Positions 25,695 through 34,516 are shown, numbered from the stretch's first letter. The stretch: DNA of 64,000 nt from Leifsonia sp052114085 (GCF_052114085.1 NZ_JBFREB010000001.1:1488001-1552000), one strand, 5' to 3'. Notes: generated by a model from the sequence alone, not told the origin. Made by a program: numbers and translations.

Positions 25695-26150
25695 CTACTC
25701 GGTCACGGTCACGGCGTCACCCGAGACCCGGGCGTTCAGCATCGGCAGCGGGTCGCGCGCCGGGCCGTTCAGCACGTCGCCCGTGGTCGCGTCGAAGCGC
25801 GAACCGTGGCAGGGGCAGTCGAACTCCTTGCCCTGCGGCGCGACCGTGCACCCCTGATGCGTGCACACGGCGCTGAAGGCGACCACGTGGCCTGCGCTGG
25901 GTTGCGACACCACGATCGGCTTCCCGGCGAGCGTGGCCGAGACCGCGCCGCCCACGGGGATGGATGCCAGCGACACCTTCGCCGAACCGGAGCCGCCCGA
26001 GCCGCCAGCACCACCAGAGCCGCCGGAGCCTCCCGATTCGCCCGCTCCATCGGCACCGCCCGGCGTGCAGGCGGCGAGCAGTAGGGCTCCGGCGGAGGCG
26101 CCGCCGATCGACACGAGGGTGCGGCGGGTGAGCGGTGCGTGGTCGTTCAT
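25695..26150 (-). CDS. exported Rieske [2Fe-2S] protein
   Basis: The 151-residue protein has a Tat-type signal (TRRTLVS, residues 8-14) ending in a lipobox-like LLAAC (Cys 28). A Gly/Ser linker (30-56) leads to a Rieske domain with ligands C96, H98, C112 and H115 and the disulfide cysteines C101 and C114 (CTHQGC, CPCHGS). It is too short for QcrA and is not next to cytochrome b genes, so it is a stand-alone extracytoplasmic electron carrier. The ribosome-binding site is GGGAGGA. It is divergent from an ECF sigma factor operon, which may control it. Confidence 0.92.
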   Translation of the reverse strand: MNDHAPLTRRTLVSIGGASAGALLLAACTPGGADGAGESGGSGGSGGAGGSGGSGSAKVSLASIPVGGAVSATLAGKPIVVSQPSAGHVVAFSAVCTHQGCTVAPQGKEFDCPCHGSRFDATTGDVLNGPARDPLPMLNARVSGDAVTVTE

Positions 26151-26211
26151 GCGGATTCCTCCCGTTTGGCGGACATGTCTCTTACGGTATTCACGAGACG
26201 ATACGGCGTTC

Positions 26212-26234
26212 GGTTCAACCGTGGCGTGTGAACC
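26212..26234. promoter_or_regulatory. inverted repeat GGTTCA…TGAACC between Rieske and sigma factor genes
   Basis: GGTTCA (26212-26217) and TGAACC (26229-26234) are perfect inverted 6-mers with an 11-nt spacer. GAACC is like the –35 of many ECF promoters, and downstream CGTGTA is 16 nt from TGAACC on the plus strand. The element could be two oppositely oriented –35 boxes for autoregulation, or a repressor site. Confidence 0.4.
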
Positions 26235-26272
26235 TTTCTGCGCGCTGCATCGTGTACTGGGTGGAGGTGAAC

Positions 26273-26785
26273 ATGCCGGAGGAGGACGCCCGCCTGCTGC
26301 GCGAGCTGCACGACCAGCACGCGCAGGCCGTGTGGCGGTACGTCGTGCACCTCACCGGCGACCGCGCGATGGCCGACGATGTGGTGCAGGAGACGCTGCT
26401 GCGCGCCTGGCGGCGGCCCGCCGTGCTCGACCAGTCGCAGCAGTCCGCGCGTACCTGGCTGTTCACCGTGGCGCGGAATCTGGTCATCGACGGTCGGCGC
26501 AGCGCCCACTCCCGGCACGAGTTCGGCACGGATAACCTCCCCGAGAATCCTGCGCCCGACAGCGAAGCCGACGCGGTCCTCGACGCGTGGCTGGTGTCCG
26601 ACGCGCTGGCCGAGCTCTCGGTGGAGCACCGCTCCGTCATCGTCCACGCTTATTACGGCGGCCGGTCGGTCGCCGAGATCGCACGCGAGCTCGACATTCC
26701 GGAGGGCACGGTGAAGTCGCGCCTCCACTACGGTCTCCGCGCGCTGCGACTCGCACTTCAGGAGAGGGGGGTGACGGAGCGATGA
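26273..26785 (+). CDS. ECF-type RNA polymerase sigma factor
   Basis: The 170-residue protein has sigma region 2 (ELHDQHAQAVWRYVVHLTGD, DDVVQETLLRAWRRP) and region 4 (LSVEHRSVIVHAYYGGRSVAEIARELDIPEGTVKSRL, residues about 112-148). The type resembles actinobacterial SigL/SigK. It is co-translated with a zinc-finger anti-sigma factor through an ATGA overlap. The ATG at 26273 follows GGTGGAGGTGAAC; an earlier GTG in the same frame is possible. The divergent Rieske–DUF2231 operon is the likeliest local target. Confidence 0.92.
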   Translation: MPEEDARLLRELHDQHAQAVWRYVVHLTGDRAMADDVVQETLLRAWRRPAVLDQSQQSARTWLFTVARNLVIDGRRSAHSRHEFGTDNLPENPAPDSEADAVLDAWLVSDALAELSVEHRSVIVHAYYGGRSVAEIARELDIPEGTVKSRLHYGLRALRLALQERGVTER

Positions 26786-27498
26786 CCACTCACGATGAGT
26801 TCGCCACCTGGGATTCCGCGTACGTGCTCGGCGCCCTTTCGCCGGTCGAGCGCCGCGAGTACGAGGCGCACCTGCGCGTCTGCGAACGTTGCTCCGAGTC
26901 CGTCTCCGAACTGGCCGGGATGCCCGGACTGCTGAGCCGGGTCCCCCGCGAGCAGGCCTTCGCGCTCCTGGACGACGAGGCCGTCTCGGACGTGTCGCCG
27001 GCCGCAGCGCCGGGGCCCGGTCCGGATGTCCTGCCGTCGCTGCTGCATCGGGTGCATCGACGGCGGGTGCGCGCCCGCTGGCTGATCGCTGGTCTGTCGG
27101 CGGTGACCGCTGCGCTGATCATCGGCATCGCCGCCTTCGTCCTGCCCGGGGCACTGAATCCATCCGCCGTGCCCGAGGCGGCCGTCGTGATGCAGCAGGT
27201 GGAGCCGAGCGCGCTCACGGCGGACCTCCGCCTCACGACGGAGCCGTGGGGCACCCGGATCGACTCCCGCTGCACCTACGCTCACGTCGGCGCGGAGGCC
27301 GGCGGCCACGTCTGGACCTACGCGATGGTCATCACCGACCGCGATGGCAAGCAGCACACGATCTCGACCTGGACGGCAGACGAAGGGACGACGGCCACAC
27401 CGGTCGCGACGACGAGCCTTCCGCTGAAGGACATCGCCACCGTCGACATCCGTTCGGCCGGCGACGGCACAGTGCTGCTGCGCAGTACCTTCGACTGA
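26782..27498 (+). CDS. zinc-finger anti-sigma factor
   Basis: The 238-residue membrane protein has a cytoplasmic ZAS domain with HxxxCxxC (H30, C34, C37), one transmembrane helix (about 98-120 region) and an extracellular domain of about 115 residues that includes one Cys and a beta-rich C-terminus. It should hold the adjacent sigma factor inactive until a redox or envelope signal releases it. The start overlaps the sigma stop codon. The extracellular part looks like the anti-sigma-K domain found in mycobacterial RskA. Confidence 0.92.
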   Translation: MTTHDEFATWDSAYVLGALSPVERREYEAHLRVCERCSESVSELAGMPGLLSRVPREQAFALLDDEAVSDVSPAAAPGPGPDVLPSLLHRVHRRRVRARWLIAGLSAVTAALIIGIAAFVLPGALNPSAVPEAAVVMQQVEPSALTADLRLTTEPWGTRIDSRCTYAHVGAEAGGHVWTYAMVITDRDGKQHTISTWTADEGTTATPVATTSLPLKDIATVDIRSAGDGTVLLRSTFD

Positions 27499-27510
27499 TT
27501 CCCGGCGGGG

Positions 27511-28386
27511 TCAGTCCGCGGAGCGCGGCAGGCGGATCGTCGCCTCCTGCGCAACGCTGGCGACCAGGCGACCGTCGCGGGTGAAGATGCGGCCCTCGGA
27601 GAGGCCGCGCCCTCCGCTCGCGGTCGGCGACTTCTGCACGTACAGCAGCCACTCGTCGACGCGGGCCGGCCGGTGCCACCACATCGCGTGGTCGAGGCTG
27701 GCCGCTTTGAGGCCGGGAGTGCCCCAGGCGATCCCGTGCCGGCGCATCACCGACTCCATGATCGTGTAATCGCTCGCGTAGGCGAGCGCCGCGCGGTGCA
27801 GCGCCGGGTCGTCGGGCATCTCGCCGATGGTCCGGAACCACACGGCCTGCTGGGCGACGCGCTCGCCCTCGACGGAAACGTAGATGGGCGACGTCACGTG
27901 CCGCATGTCGAATGGCCGCTGACCGGCCCAATACTGGGCGACCGGGTGGCGCACGTCCTCCAGCACAGCTGCCGCCGACGGGAGCTCCTCCGGATCCGGC
28001 AGACCCTCGGGCATCGCATCCTGATGCTCGAAACCGTCATCCTCGGTCTGGAACGAGGCGATCATCGACAGGATCGGCAGCCCATTCTGGTACGCCTGCG
28101 TGCGCCGCGTGCTGAACGAGCGGCCGTCATGGATGCGGTCGACAGAGAACGTGATCGGGAAGTTCACATCGCCAGGGCGCAGGAAATAGCCGTGCATCGA
28201 GTGGATGTTGCGGTCCTGATCGACGGTGCGCGTCGCGGCCACGATCGACTGGGCGAGCACCTGCCCGCCGAAGACGCGGCCCAGCGGCATCCACTGCGAC
28301 GGACCGGTGAAAATGTCTTCGCTGGTGCGCGCACCGGTGTCGGTCAGATCGAGCGCGGTCAGAAGGGAAGCCAGGGGCTCGGTCAC
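27511..28386 (-). CDS. tesB: acyl-CoA thioesterase II
   Basis: The 291-residue protein is a double-hotdog thioesterase of the TesB family that hydrolyses medium- and long-chain acyl-CoA. It has GRVFGGQVLAQS (about 36-47), the HSMHGYFLRPGD motif (about 65-76) and, in the second hotdog, ASDYTIMES and SLDHAMWWHRP with the active-site Asp. The GTG at 28386 follows GGAGGA by 3 nt. A –10 for this gene overlaps that of the divergent gene. Confidence 0.93.
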   Translation of the reverse strand: MTEPLASLLTALDLTDTGARTSEDIFTGPSQWMPLGRVFGGQVLAQSIVAATRTVDQDRNIHSMHGYFLRPGDVNFPITFSVDRIHDGRSFSTRRTQAYQNGLPILSMIASFQTEDDGFEHQDAMPEGLPDPEELPSAAAVLEDVRHPVAQYWAGQRPFDMRHVTSPIYVSVEGERVAQQAVWFRTIGEMPDDPALHRAALAYASDYTIMESVMRRHGIAWGTPGLKAASLDHAMWWHRPARVDEWLLYVQKSPTASGGRGLSEGRIFTRDGRLVASVAQEATIRLPRSAD

Positions 28387-28413
28387 GCGTCCTCCAAGTC
28401 GGTGGTCTCTTGG

Positions 28414-28420
28414 TAGTTTA
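28414..28420. promoter_or_regulatory. superimposed divergent -10 elements (TAGTTTA)
   Basis: The heptamer TAGTTTA contains TAGTTT on the plus strand (28414-28419) and TAAACT on the minus strand (28420-28415). Both fit TAnnnT and both are placed correctly for the divergent genes at 28386 and 28429. The two start sites would be about 18 bp apart. Confidence 0.5.
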
Positions 28421-28428
28421 GACACCCG

Positions 28429-29112
28429 ATGAACCAGTCGTTTTCTTTGATGGACACCCTCGCTGTCGCCGATCTGCAGACCTATCTGTCCAGGGCGGCC
28501 CGTGTCGAGGAGGGATCCGTGCGCCTGATCGCCGGGTCGGGGGTCCTCGCCGTCTATACGGCGATCCTGTATCCGCGCGGTCTGATGGACGAGACGCCCA
28601 CCGTTCTCGGTCTCCGCACCTTCGCGATCGGGGGCGACGCGGAGTTCGACGTCGTCGTGCCGATCCGGTCGCTGCTCGACCGTGTCGCGCGGGTCCGCGA
28701 GAACGCGGAGGCGCAGCCGACCGACGAGCCGATCGAGATCCGCCTGCCGTTGGAGGTGTCCACGGTCACCTGGGCGGGCATCTCGCCGCCGCGAGGAGGA
28801 TGGCAGAAGGTCGGCGAGACCGACGCCGCCCGGCTGCAGGCCATCGCGCGGGCGGGCATCGCCGAGGTCGCCGAGGCCGTGCCGACCGGGACGGGGGAGC
28901 AGCTGGTCACGCGCGTCCGCGCGGAGGTGTGGGGCCGCCCGATCGACGACCTCGAGTACGTTCCGACCGGCGCCGGGTTCGCCGCCGAGAGCCTCGGCTT
29001 CCTGGGCGAGGACGAGCCCGTCACCATCCACGAGACCGGCACCTGGACGCGCCTCACCACGCGCCGCGGCCACACCCTCGTCCGCCGCTCCTCCTGGTCG
29101 CTCCGCCGCTGA
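28429..29112 (+). CDS. conserved hypothetical protein, 227 aa
   Basis: This soluble protein has no signal peptide. Its middle part is beta-rich (LRTFAIGGDAEFDVVVP and LPLEVSTVTWAGISPPRGGW), followed by helices and a basic C-terminus. I do not recognise a catalytic motif. The start is 28429, near the –10 at 28414; ATG at 28450 is an alternative. Proteins of this kind are conserved in actinobacteria, but I cannot assign a function. Confidence 0.65.
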   Translation: MNQSFSLMDTLAVADLQTYLSRAARVEEGSVRLIAGSGVLAVYTAILYPRGLMDETPTVLGLRTFAIGGDAEFDVVVPIRSLLDRVARVRENAEAQPTDEPIEIRLPLEVSTVTWAGISPPRGGWQKVGETDAARLQAIARAGIAEVAEAVPTGTGEQLVTRVRAEVWGRPIDDLEYVPTGAGFAAESLGFLGEDEPVTIHETGTWTRLTTRRGHTLVRRSSWSLRR

Positions 29113-29128
29113 CCCGGCCTCCCTCAAC

Positions 29129-29191
29129 AATCGCTTCCTCGAAAAATCTGCGCCCGCGCGGCGTGTCACCGCATTAATCGAGGAAGCGATT
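29129..29191. repeat. intergenic hairpin repeat, copy A
   Basis: Arms AATCGCTTCCTCGA (29129-29142) and TCGAGGAAGCGATT (29178-29191) are perfectly complementary around a 35-nt GC-rich centre containing TCTGCGCC and CGGCGTGTC. It shares both arms' core and the centre with the element at 47790. It sits between convergent genes. Confidence 0.85.
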
Positions 29192-29205
29192 TTGGAGAGA
29201 ACGGG

Positions 29206-30852
29206 TCAGGCGCGGGCGGCTGCGCGGCCGGCCTGGCGGCCGGAGAACAGGCAGCCGCCGAGGAAGGTGCCCTCCAGGGCCCGGTAGCCGTGCATCCCGC
29301 CGCCGCCGAAACCGGCCGCCTCGCCGACGGCGTACAGGCCGGGCACGACTTCGCCGTCAGCGCCGAGCACCCGGCCGTCGAGGTCCGTCTCGATCCCGCC
29401 CAGGCTCTTGCGGGTTAGGATGTGCAGCTTCACCGCGATGAGCGGTCCCGCCGCGGGGTCGAGCAGCTTGTGCGGCGAGGCGACGCGGATCAAGCGGTCG
29501 CCGCGATACTTCCGCGCCGACCGCACGGCAGCCAGCTGCAGGTCCTTGCCGAACTCGTTGTCGAGCTGACGGTCGCGCTGGTGGATGTGCCGCGCCACCA
29601 GCTCCGTGTCGAGCGGGACGTCGGCGATCCGTTGCATCCCCGCGAGCAGGTCGTCGAGGGTGTCGGCGACGACGAAATCCGCGCCGTTCTCCTTGAACGC
29701 CTCCACGGGCCCGGGGGCTCCTGGAGCGACGCGCTTGGCCAGCAGGCGTACGTCTTTCCCGGTCAGGTCGGGGTTCTGCTCGCTGCCGGAGAGCGCGAAC
29801 TCCTTCTCGATGATCTTCTGCGTCAGGACGAACCAGCTGTAGTCCGAGCCCGTCCTGCGGAGATGCTCCAGCGTCCCGAGCGTGTCGAACCCGGGGAACA
29901 GGGGTGACGGCAGCCGGTCGCCGCGCGCATCCAGCCACAGCGACGACGGGCCGGGCAGGATGCGGATGCCGTGGCGCTCCCACACCGGGTCCCAGTTCTG
30001 GATGCCCTCGGTGTAGTGCCACATCCGGTCGCCGTTCACGAGGTGCGCGCCGGCCGTCTCGGCGATCCCGAGCATCCGGCCGTCGACGTGCGCCGGAACG
30101 CCCGAGAGCATCTGCGCGGGCGGTTCGCCCAGTCGAGCCGGCCAGGCGGCCCGGACGAGGTCGTGGTTTCCGCCGATGCCTCCGGACGCGACGATCACGA
30201 CCGGTGCCCGCAGCTCGAAGTCGCCGGTGACGTCCCGGTTGCTCGGCGCTCCGCGCTCGGCGGAGTCCGGCGCGAGGACGGCCCCGCGCACGCCGACGAC
30301 GCGGCCGCCCTCGACGATCAGCTCGTCCACGCGGTGCCGATTGCGGATGGCGACGCGTCCGTTGGCGGCGGCGGCCTGAACCCGTCGCGCGAACGGCTCC
30401 ACCACCCCTGGCCCGGTGCCCCACGTGATGTGGAACCGCGGGACCGAGTTGCCGTGCCCTCCGGCCGTCCCGCTGCCGCGCTCGGCCCACCCGACGACGG
30501 GGAAGAACCGGACGCCCTTCTCGTGCAGCCACGCCCGCTTCTCGCCGGCGGCGAACTGCAGGTAGGCCTCGGCCCACTGCCGCGGCCAGTGGTCCTCTGC
30601 GCGGTCGAACCCGGCGGACCCGAACCAGTCGTCACGGGCGAGCGCGAGGGAGTCGTGCACCCCCATCCGGCGCTGCTCGGGGGAGTCGATCAGGAACAGC
30701 CCCCCGAACGACCACCAGGCCTGGCCGCCGAACGACGCCGACGGCTCCTGCTCGACGATCGTCACGCGGCGTCCCGCATCCAGCAGTTCGGCGGCGGCGA
30801 CCAGGCCGGACAGGCCTGCTCCCACGACGATCGCGTCGGGCTCGTGTGTCAT
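29206..30852 (-). CDS. FAD-binding dehydrogenase (fumarate reductase/KSTD-like)
   Basis: The 548-residue protein starts with an FAD Rossmann motif VVGAGLSGLVAAAELL (about 7-22) and ends with the second FAD segment GLYAVGEAAGFGGGGMHGYRALEG (about 505-530). The layout is that of the succinate dehydrogenase/fumarate reductase flavoprotein family, and members of this actinobacterial subgroup are annotated as FAD-binding dehydrogenases related to 3-ketosteroid dehydrogenase. It is soluble. The ribosome-binding site is GAAGGAG. The actual substrate is unknown. Confidence 0.88.
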   Translation of the reverse strand: MTHEPDAIVVGAGLSGLVAAAELLDAGRRVTIVEQEPSASFGGQAWWSFGGLFLIDSPEQRRMGVHDSLALARDDWFGSAGFDRAEDHWPRQWAEAYLQFAAGEKRAWLHEKGVRFFPVVGWAERGSGTAGGHGNSVPRFHITWGTGPGVVEPFARRVQAAAANGRVAIRNRHRVDELIVEGGRVVGVRGAVLAPDSAERGAPSNRDVTGDFELRAPVVIVASGGIGGNHDLVRAAWPARLGEPPAQMLSGVPAHVDGRMLGIAETAGAHLVNGDRMWHYTEGIQNWDPVWERHGIRILPGPSSLWLDARGDRLPSPLFPGFDTLGTLEHLRRTGSDYSWFVLTQKIIEKEFALSGSEQNPDLTGKDVRLLAKRVAPGAPGPVEAFKENGADFVVADTLDDLLAGMQRIADVPLDTELVARHIHQRDRQLDNEFGKDLQLAAVRSARKYRGDRLIRVASPHKLLDPAAGPLIAVKLHILTRKSLGGIETDLDGRVLGADGEVVPGLYAVGEAAGFGGGGMHGYRALEGTFLGGCLFSGRQAGRAAARA

Positions 30853-30887
30853 CCGTGTCTCCTTCGGCACCGGGATGGCGGAGGAGG

Positions 30888-31295
30888 CTACTCCTCGAAT
30901 GTGTTGACCATAGCGAACGCGGCGCGCTCCAGGTAGCTCCAGAGGGTCTCCTCGTGGAGCGGGGGCAGTCCGAGCTCGTCGACGGCGACCCGCATGTGGG
31001 CGAGCCACCGGTCGCGGGCATCGGGGTTGACCTTGAACGGGTTGTGCCGCATGCGGAGCCGGGGGTGGCCGCGCTCCTGGCTGTAGGTGGTCGGACCGCC
31101 CCAGTACTGCTCCAGGAACAGCACCAGCCGCTCCTTGGCCGGCCCCAGATCCTCCTCGGGGTACATGGGGCGGAGGACGGGGTCGTCGGCCACACCGCGG
31201 TAGAACGCGTCGACCAGCCGGACGAAGGTCTTATGACCGCCGACCTCGTCGTAGAAGGCGGGCTGGGGGCCGGTCGGGATGACGGGGATGTTCAC
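30888..31295 (-). CDS. glbO: group II truncated haemoglobin
   Basis: The 135-residue protein is a 2/2 globin. It shows FYDEVGGHKTFVRLVDAFYRGV (helices A-B/C), FLEQYWGGPTTYS (E helix region), and RHNPFKV with the proximal His. Group II (O-type) globins bind O2 and can support redox detoxification or oxygen supply to respiration. The GTG start overlaps the stop of the mscS gene (GTGA), so the two are co-translated. Confidence 0.93.
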   Translation of the reverse strand: MNIPVIPTGPQPAFYDEVGGHKTFVRLVDAFYRGVADDPVLRPMYPEEDLGPAKERLVLFLEQYWGGPTTYSQERGHPRLRMRHNPFKVNPDARDRWLAHMRVAVDELGLPPLHEETLWSYLERAAFAMVNTFEE

Positions 31296-32464
31296 GTCGG
31301 TTCTCCGTCCGTGGGCGGCTGCGGCGTCGACTTCGGCGCGGGCGCGGGCGCGGCTTCGGCCGACTTCTTCGGCCGCGGCGCGTTCTCGATCGCCGGCGTG
31401 ATGCGGATGGCAGCGGGATGCGTCGCACCCGTCGCGTCCGCCGACTGCCGCTTCGCGGCCGCGCGGGCCTTGCGTCCCTTCAGCGGCGGCTCCGCGGTGA
31501 CCGCCTGGCTGGGCCGCGTCCTCGGCGGCTTCGCCCCCATCACGCTTGCGGCGCTGTCGAAGCCGCTCAGCACGACCGCGGAGAGCGAGGGCAGCTTCAC
31601 CCCCATCTCGTCCAGCGCCTGCTTGAGCCGGACGCGCAACTCGCGCGACACGTCGTCCTTGGCCGTCGTTCGCGTCTTCAGCACGATGCGGATGATGAGG
31701 GCGTCGGCCGAAATGGATTCGAGGCCCCAGAGCTCGGGCTTCTCGAGGATGCGCGAGCGCCACTTCGTGCTCGTCGCGAGCGCGTTGGCCGCCTCGAGCA
31801 TCTTCGCCTCCACGGCCTCGACGTCGGTGTCGTAGGGCACGGCGAGGTCGATGATGACGCGTGCCCAGCCCTGTGACATGTTGCCGACGCGTAGGATCTC
31901 GCCGTTGCGGACGAACCACAGCGTCCCGTTGACGTCGCGCACCTGGGTGACGCGGATGCCGACAGCCTCCACGACGCCGGTCGCCGAGCCGAGGTCGACG
32001 ACATCGCCGACGCCCAGCTGGTCCTCCATCACCATGAACAGGCCGTTCAGCACATCCTTGACGATGTTCTGGGCGCCGAAACCGAGTCCTGCGCCGATCG
32101 CGGCCGTCAGCAGCGCGAACGAGCCGAGTACGTTCGGCACGAACACGTTGAGGATGAGGATGATCGCGACGATCCCGATCGTCACGTTCACGATGTTCGT
32201 CAGCACGGAGCCGAGCGTCCGGGTTCGTTGTACCAGCCGGACCGCCGCGAGTGGCGAGGCCACGAGCGCCTGCGTGTCGCTGACGTTCTGGCCCTTCTTC
32301 ACCCCGCTGACGATGCGCGAGACGACTTTGCGGATCACGACGCGGAGGATCCAGCTGAGCAGCAGGGCGCCACCGACGATGCTGGCAGCGCTGACCAGAT
32401 TCCAGCCTGCGCTCGCGGCCCAGGAGCCGAGTTCGGTCCAGAAGGTTGCTTTGAGGATTCCCAT
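31292..32464 (-). CDS. MscS-family mechanosensitive channel
   Basis: The 390-residue protein has an N-terminal hydrophobic part (about 20-165) with three or four helices, the pore-lining segment AAIGAGLGFGAQNIVKDVLNGLF, the beta domain LGVGDVVDLGSATGVVEAVGIR and a C-terminal alpha/beta cage. A Lys/Ala/Pro-rich tail of about 85 residues follows. It should open under membrane tension to release solutes during hypo-osmotic shock. TAGGCT lies 9 nt before the start. Confidence 0.92.
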   Translation of the reverse strand: MGILKATFWTELGSWAASAGWNLVSAASIVGGALLLSWILRVVIRKVVSRIVSGVKKGQNVSDTQALVASPLAAVRLVQRTRTLGSVLTNIVNVTIGIVAIILILNVFVPNVLGSFALLTAAIGAGLGFGAQNIVKDVLNGLFMVMEDQLGVGDVVDLGSATGVVEAVGIRVTQVRDVNGTLWFVRNGEILRVGNMSQGWARVIIDLAVPYDTDVEAVEAKMLEAANALATSTKWRSRILEKPELWGLESISADALIIRIVLKTRTTAKDDVSRELRVRLKQALDEMGVKLPSLSAVVLSGFDSAASVMGAKPPRTRPSQAVTAEPPLKGRKARAAAKRQSADATGATHPAAIRITPAIENAPRPKKSAEAAPAPAPKSTPQPPTDGEPT

Positions 32465-32532
32465 ACGCCGACGAGCCTACCCAGCCGCGGCTTGGCGGTC
32501 GCTGGATCGGGCGCCCGCGCCGAGCGTTGCGC

Positions 32533-33207
32533 TCACCGTTCCAGCAGCCGATGCTCGTACGCGAAGATGACCGCGTGCACCCGGTCGCGCAAGTGCAGTT
32601 TGGACAGCACCCGGCCGACATGGGTCTTCACGGTCGACTCGCTCAGGTAGAAGCGCGCCCCGATCTCGCCGTTGCTGAGCCCTTCCCCCATGGCGACGAG
32701 GATCTCGCGCTCGCGCGGGGTGAGCACCGCAGCGGGATCATCCCCGGCGCCGCCGGCGGCGGGCCCCGTCGGAAGTCGGTCGGCGAAGAGCTCCAGCATC
32801 GCCCGGGTGACCCGCCCGGACACGGCGGCATCCCCGGCGGAGACGGCGCGGACCGCCGCGATCAGCTCGTCGGGGCGCGCGTCCTTGAGTAGGAATCCGC
32901 TCGCCCCTGCGCGGAGGCCGCCGAAGGCGTACTCGTCGAGGTCGAAGGTGGTGAGCACGATGATGCGCGCGTCCTGGTCGGCTTCGACGATCCGGCGGGT
33001 CGCCTCGATTCCGTCGAGGACGGGCATCCGCACGTCCATCAGCACGACATCCGGCCGGAGCAGGGCGCTGAGGCGAACGGCCTCCGCGCCGTCGGCCGCC
33101 TCGCCGACCACGACGAGGTCCGGCTCCGCTTCGAGCACCATGCGAAAGCCCAGACGGACGAGCTGCTGGTCGTCGACGAGCAGGATGCGGATGGGACCGG
33201 CTGTCAC
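32533..33207 (-). CDS. NarL/LuxR-type response regulator
   Basis: The 224-residue protein has a receiver domain (acidic pair D12/D13, phospho-acceptor D58 in VVLMDVRMP, and a conserved Lys in GFLLKDA) and a C-terminal LuxR helix-turn-helix (LTPREREILVAMGEGLSNGEIGARF and STVKTHVGRVL parts). The GTG start overlaps the kinase stop. With the upstream kinase and ABC transporter genes it forms a four-gene operon, so it probably controls that transporter. Confidence 0.95.
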   Translation of the reverse strand: MTAGPIRILLVDDQQLVRLGFRMVLEAEPDLVVVGEAADGAEAVRLSALLRPDVVLMDVRMPVLDGIEATRRIVEADQDARIIVLTTFDLDEYAFGGLRAGASGFLLKDARPDELIAAVRAVSAGDAAVSGRVTRAMLELFADRLPTGPAAGGAGDDPAAVLTPREREILVAMGEGLSNGEIGARFYLSESTVKTHVGRVLSKLHLRDRVHAVIFAYEHRLLER

Positions 33208-34508
33208 AGGGTTTCCTCACGGGGTTCGGGGGAGCGGGATGATGTGGCTGTGCCGGTAGCGGTCTGCGCACCTCGCACCGCGACGAACACCGCGCGTACG
33301 CGCCAGCCGCCGCCCGAGCGCGGACCGGCCTCCAACGTCCCGCCATACAGCCCGACTCGCTCGCGCAACCCGATCAGGCCGCGCCCCGAGCCCTGTCCCG
33401 GCGCTCCGTGCACGGTCGCGTCGTCGTCGACGGTGATGATGACGCTTCCCGGTTGGAAGACCAGGACGACCCGGACCGAGGTTGCCGTGGCCGCGTACCG
33501 CAGGGCGTTGGTGAGGCCTTCCTGCACGACCCGGAAGATCGTCAGTTGCTGGCCCGCGTCCTCCGGAGGAACACCCGACACGGTGATCCGCACCGGCAGG
33601 CCGGCGGCACGGAAGGTCTCGACGAGGCCGCCGAGGTCGGCCACACCCGGTTGCGGCTCGCGCGCCGCATCTCCGTCGCCGTCGCGCAGCACGCCCAACA
33701 GCCTTCGCATGTCGGCGAGCGCTCCGCGGCCTGTCTCCGCGACGAGTTCCATCGTCTCGGCCGACCGTTCGGGCGCCGTCCCGGCCAGCCGCGCCGAGCC
33801 GTCGGCCAGCGTGATCATCACGGTCAGGCTGTGCGACACGATGTCGTGCAGCTCGCCCGCGATGCGGCTGCGCTCGGCCGCCGCGGCGATCACGGCCTGC
33901 TGGTCGCGCTCGCGCGCGAGCTGGCGGGCGCGGTCGATGAGCGCATCCAGGTACCGCCGCCGGTTACCGACATTGCTCCCGATCAGCACCGCCACGACCG
34001 AGAAGGCGAGCACCAGGATTCCGGACGGCAGCGCCGCTGTCTGCAGGGGCGTGAACACCTTGGCCTGGGCGAGCAGCACCTCGGCGGTGAGCGTGGCGAC
34101 CGTCACGGCGGAGGTGACGGCGAACGCGATCCAGGCGGAGCGGATGGAGCGGTACACCGCCAGCGCGTACAGCGCGAAGAGGGTGGGGAGCACATCCACG
34201 TCGCGTCCCAGGAAGACGCTCGCTCCGAGCACCACCGTCGCGATGGCGAAGACGACCGCGGGCCGCTGGCGCCGGGCGAGCAACGCGACACCCGCCACGG
34301 CGGACAGGAACAGGTGCACCGTCTCCGGAACACTCGGTTCCCGGGCGGAGACGATGAGGGCCCCCGCGATCGACGGCACCAGGTACAGCGCCGCGACGAC
34401 GATGTCCACGACGACCGGATGGGCCGTCAGGTACCCGCGGATCACCCCGGGCGGTCTCGGCAGTCCGAGTCCGCCCGGGGTTTCCGGTGGTGTCGCTTCG
34501 GAGGTCAC
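33204..34508 (-). CDS. sensor histidine kinase (HisKA_3, NarL-partner type)
   Basis: The 434-residue protein has about five to six membrane helices in residues 25-180, no obvious extracellular sensor loop, a HisKA_3 dimerisation domain with phospho-acceptor H221 (IAGELHDIVSHSL), and an HATPase domain (VQEGLTNALRYA, GRGLIGLRERV). Such 'intramembrane-sensing' kinases paired with an ABC-2 transporter often respond to membrane-active antibiotics. That role is inferred from the arrangement. The GTG at 34508 lies 9 nt after the permease stop. Confidence 0.92.
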   Translation of the reverse strand: MTSEATPPETPGGLGLPRPPGVIRGYLTAHPVVVDIVVAALYLVPSIAGALIVSAREPSVPETVHLFLSAVAGVALLARRQRPAVVFAIATVVLGASVFLGRDVDVLPTLFALYALAVYRSIRSAWIAFAVTSAVTVATLTAEVLLAQAKVFTPLQTAALPSGILVLAFSVVAVLIGSNVGNRRRYLDALIDRARQLARERDQQAVIAAAAERSRIAGELHDIVSHSLTVMITLADGSARLAGTAPERSAETMELVAETGRGALADMRRLLGVLRDGDGDAAREPQPGVADLGGLVETFRAAGLPVRITVSGVPPEDAGQQLTIFRVVQEGLTNALRYAATATSVRVVLVFQPGSVIITVDDDATVHGAPGQGSGRGLIGLRERVGLYGGTLEAGPRSGGGWRVRAVFVAVRGAQTATGTATSSRSPEPREETL

Positions 34509-34516
34509 GCTTCCGG

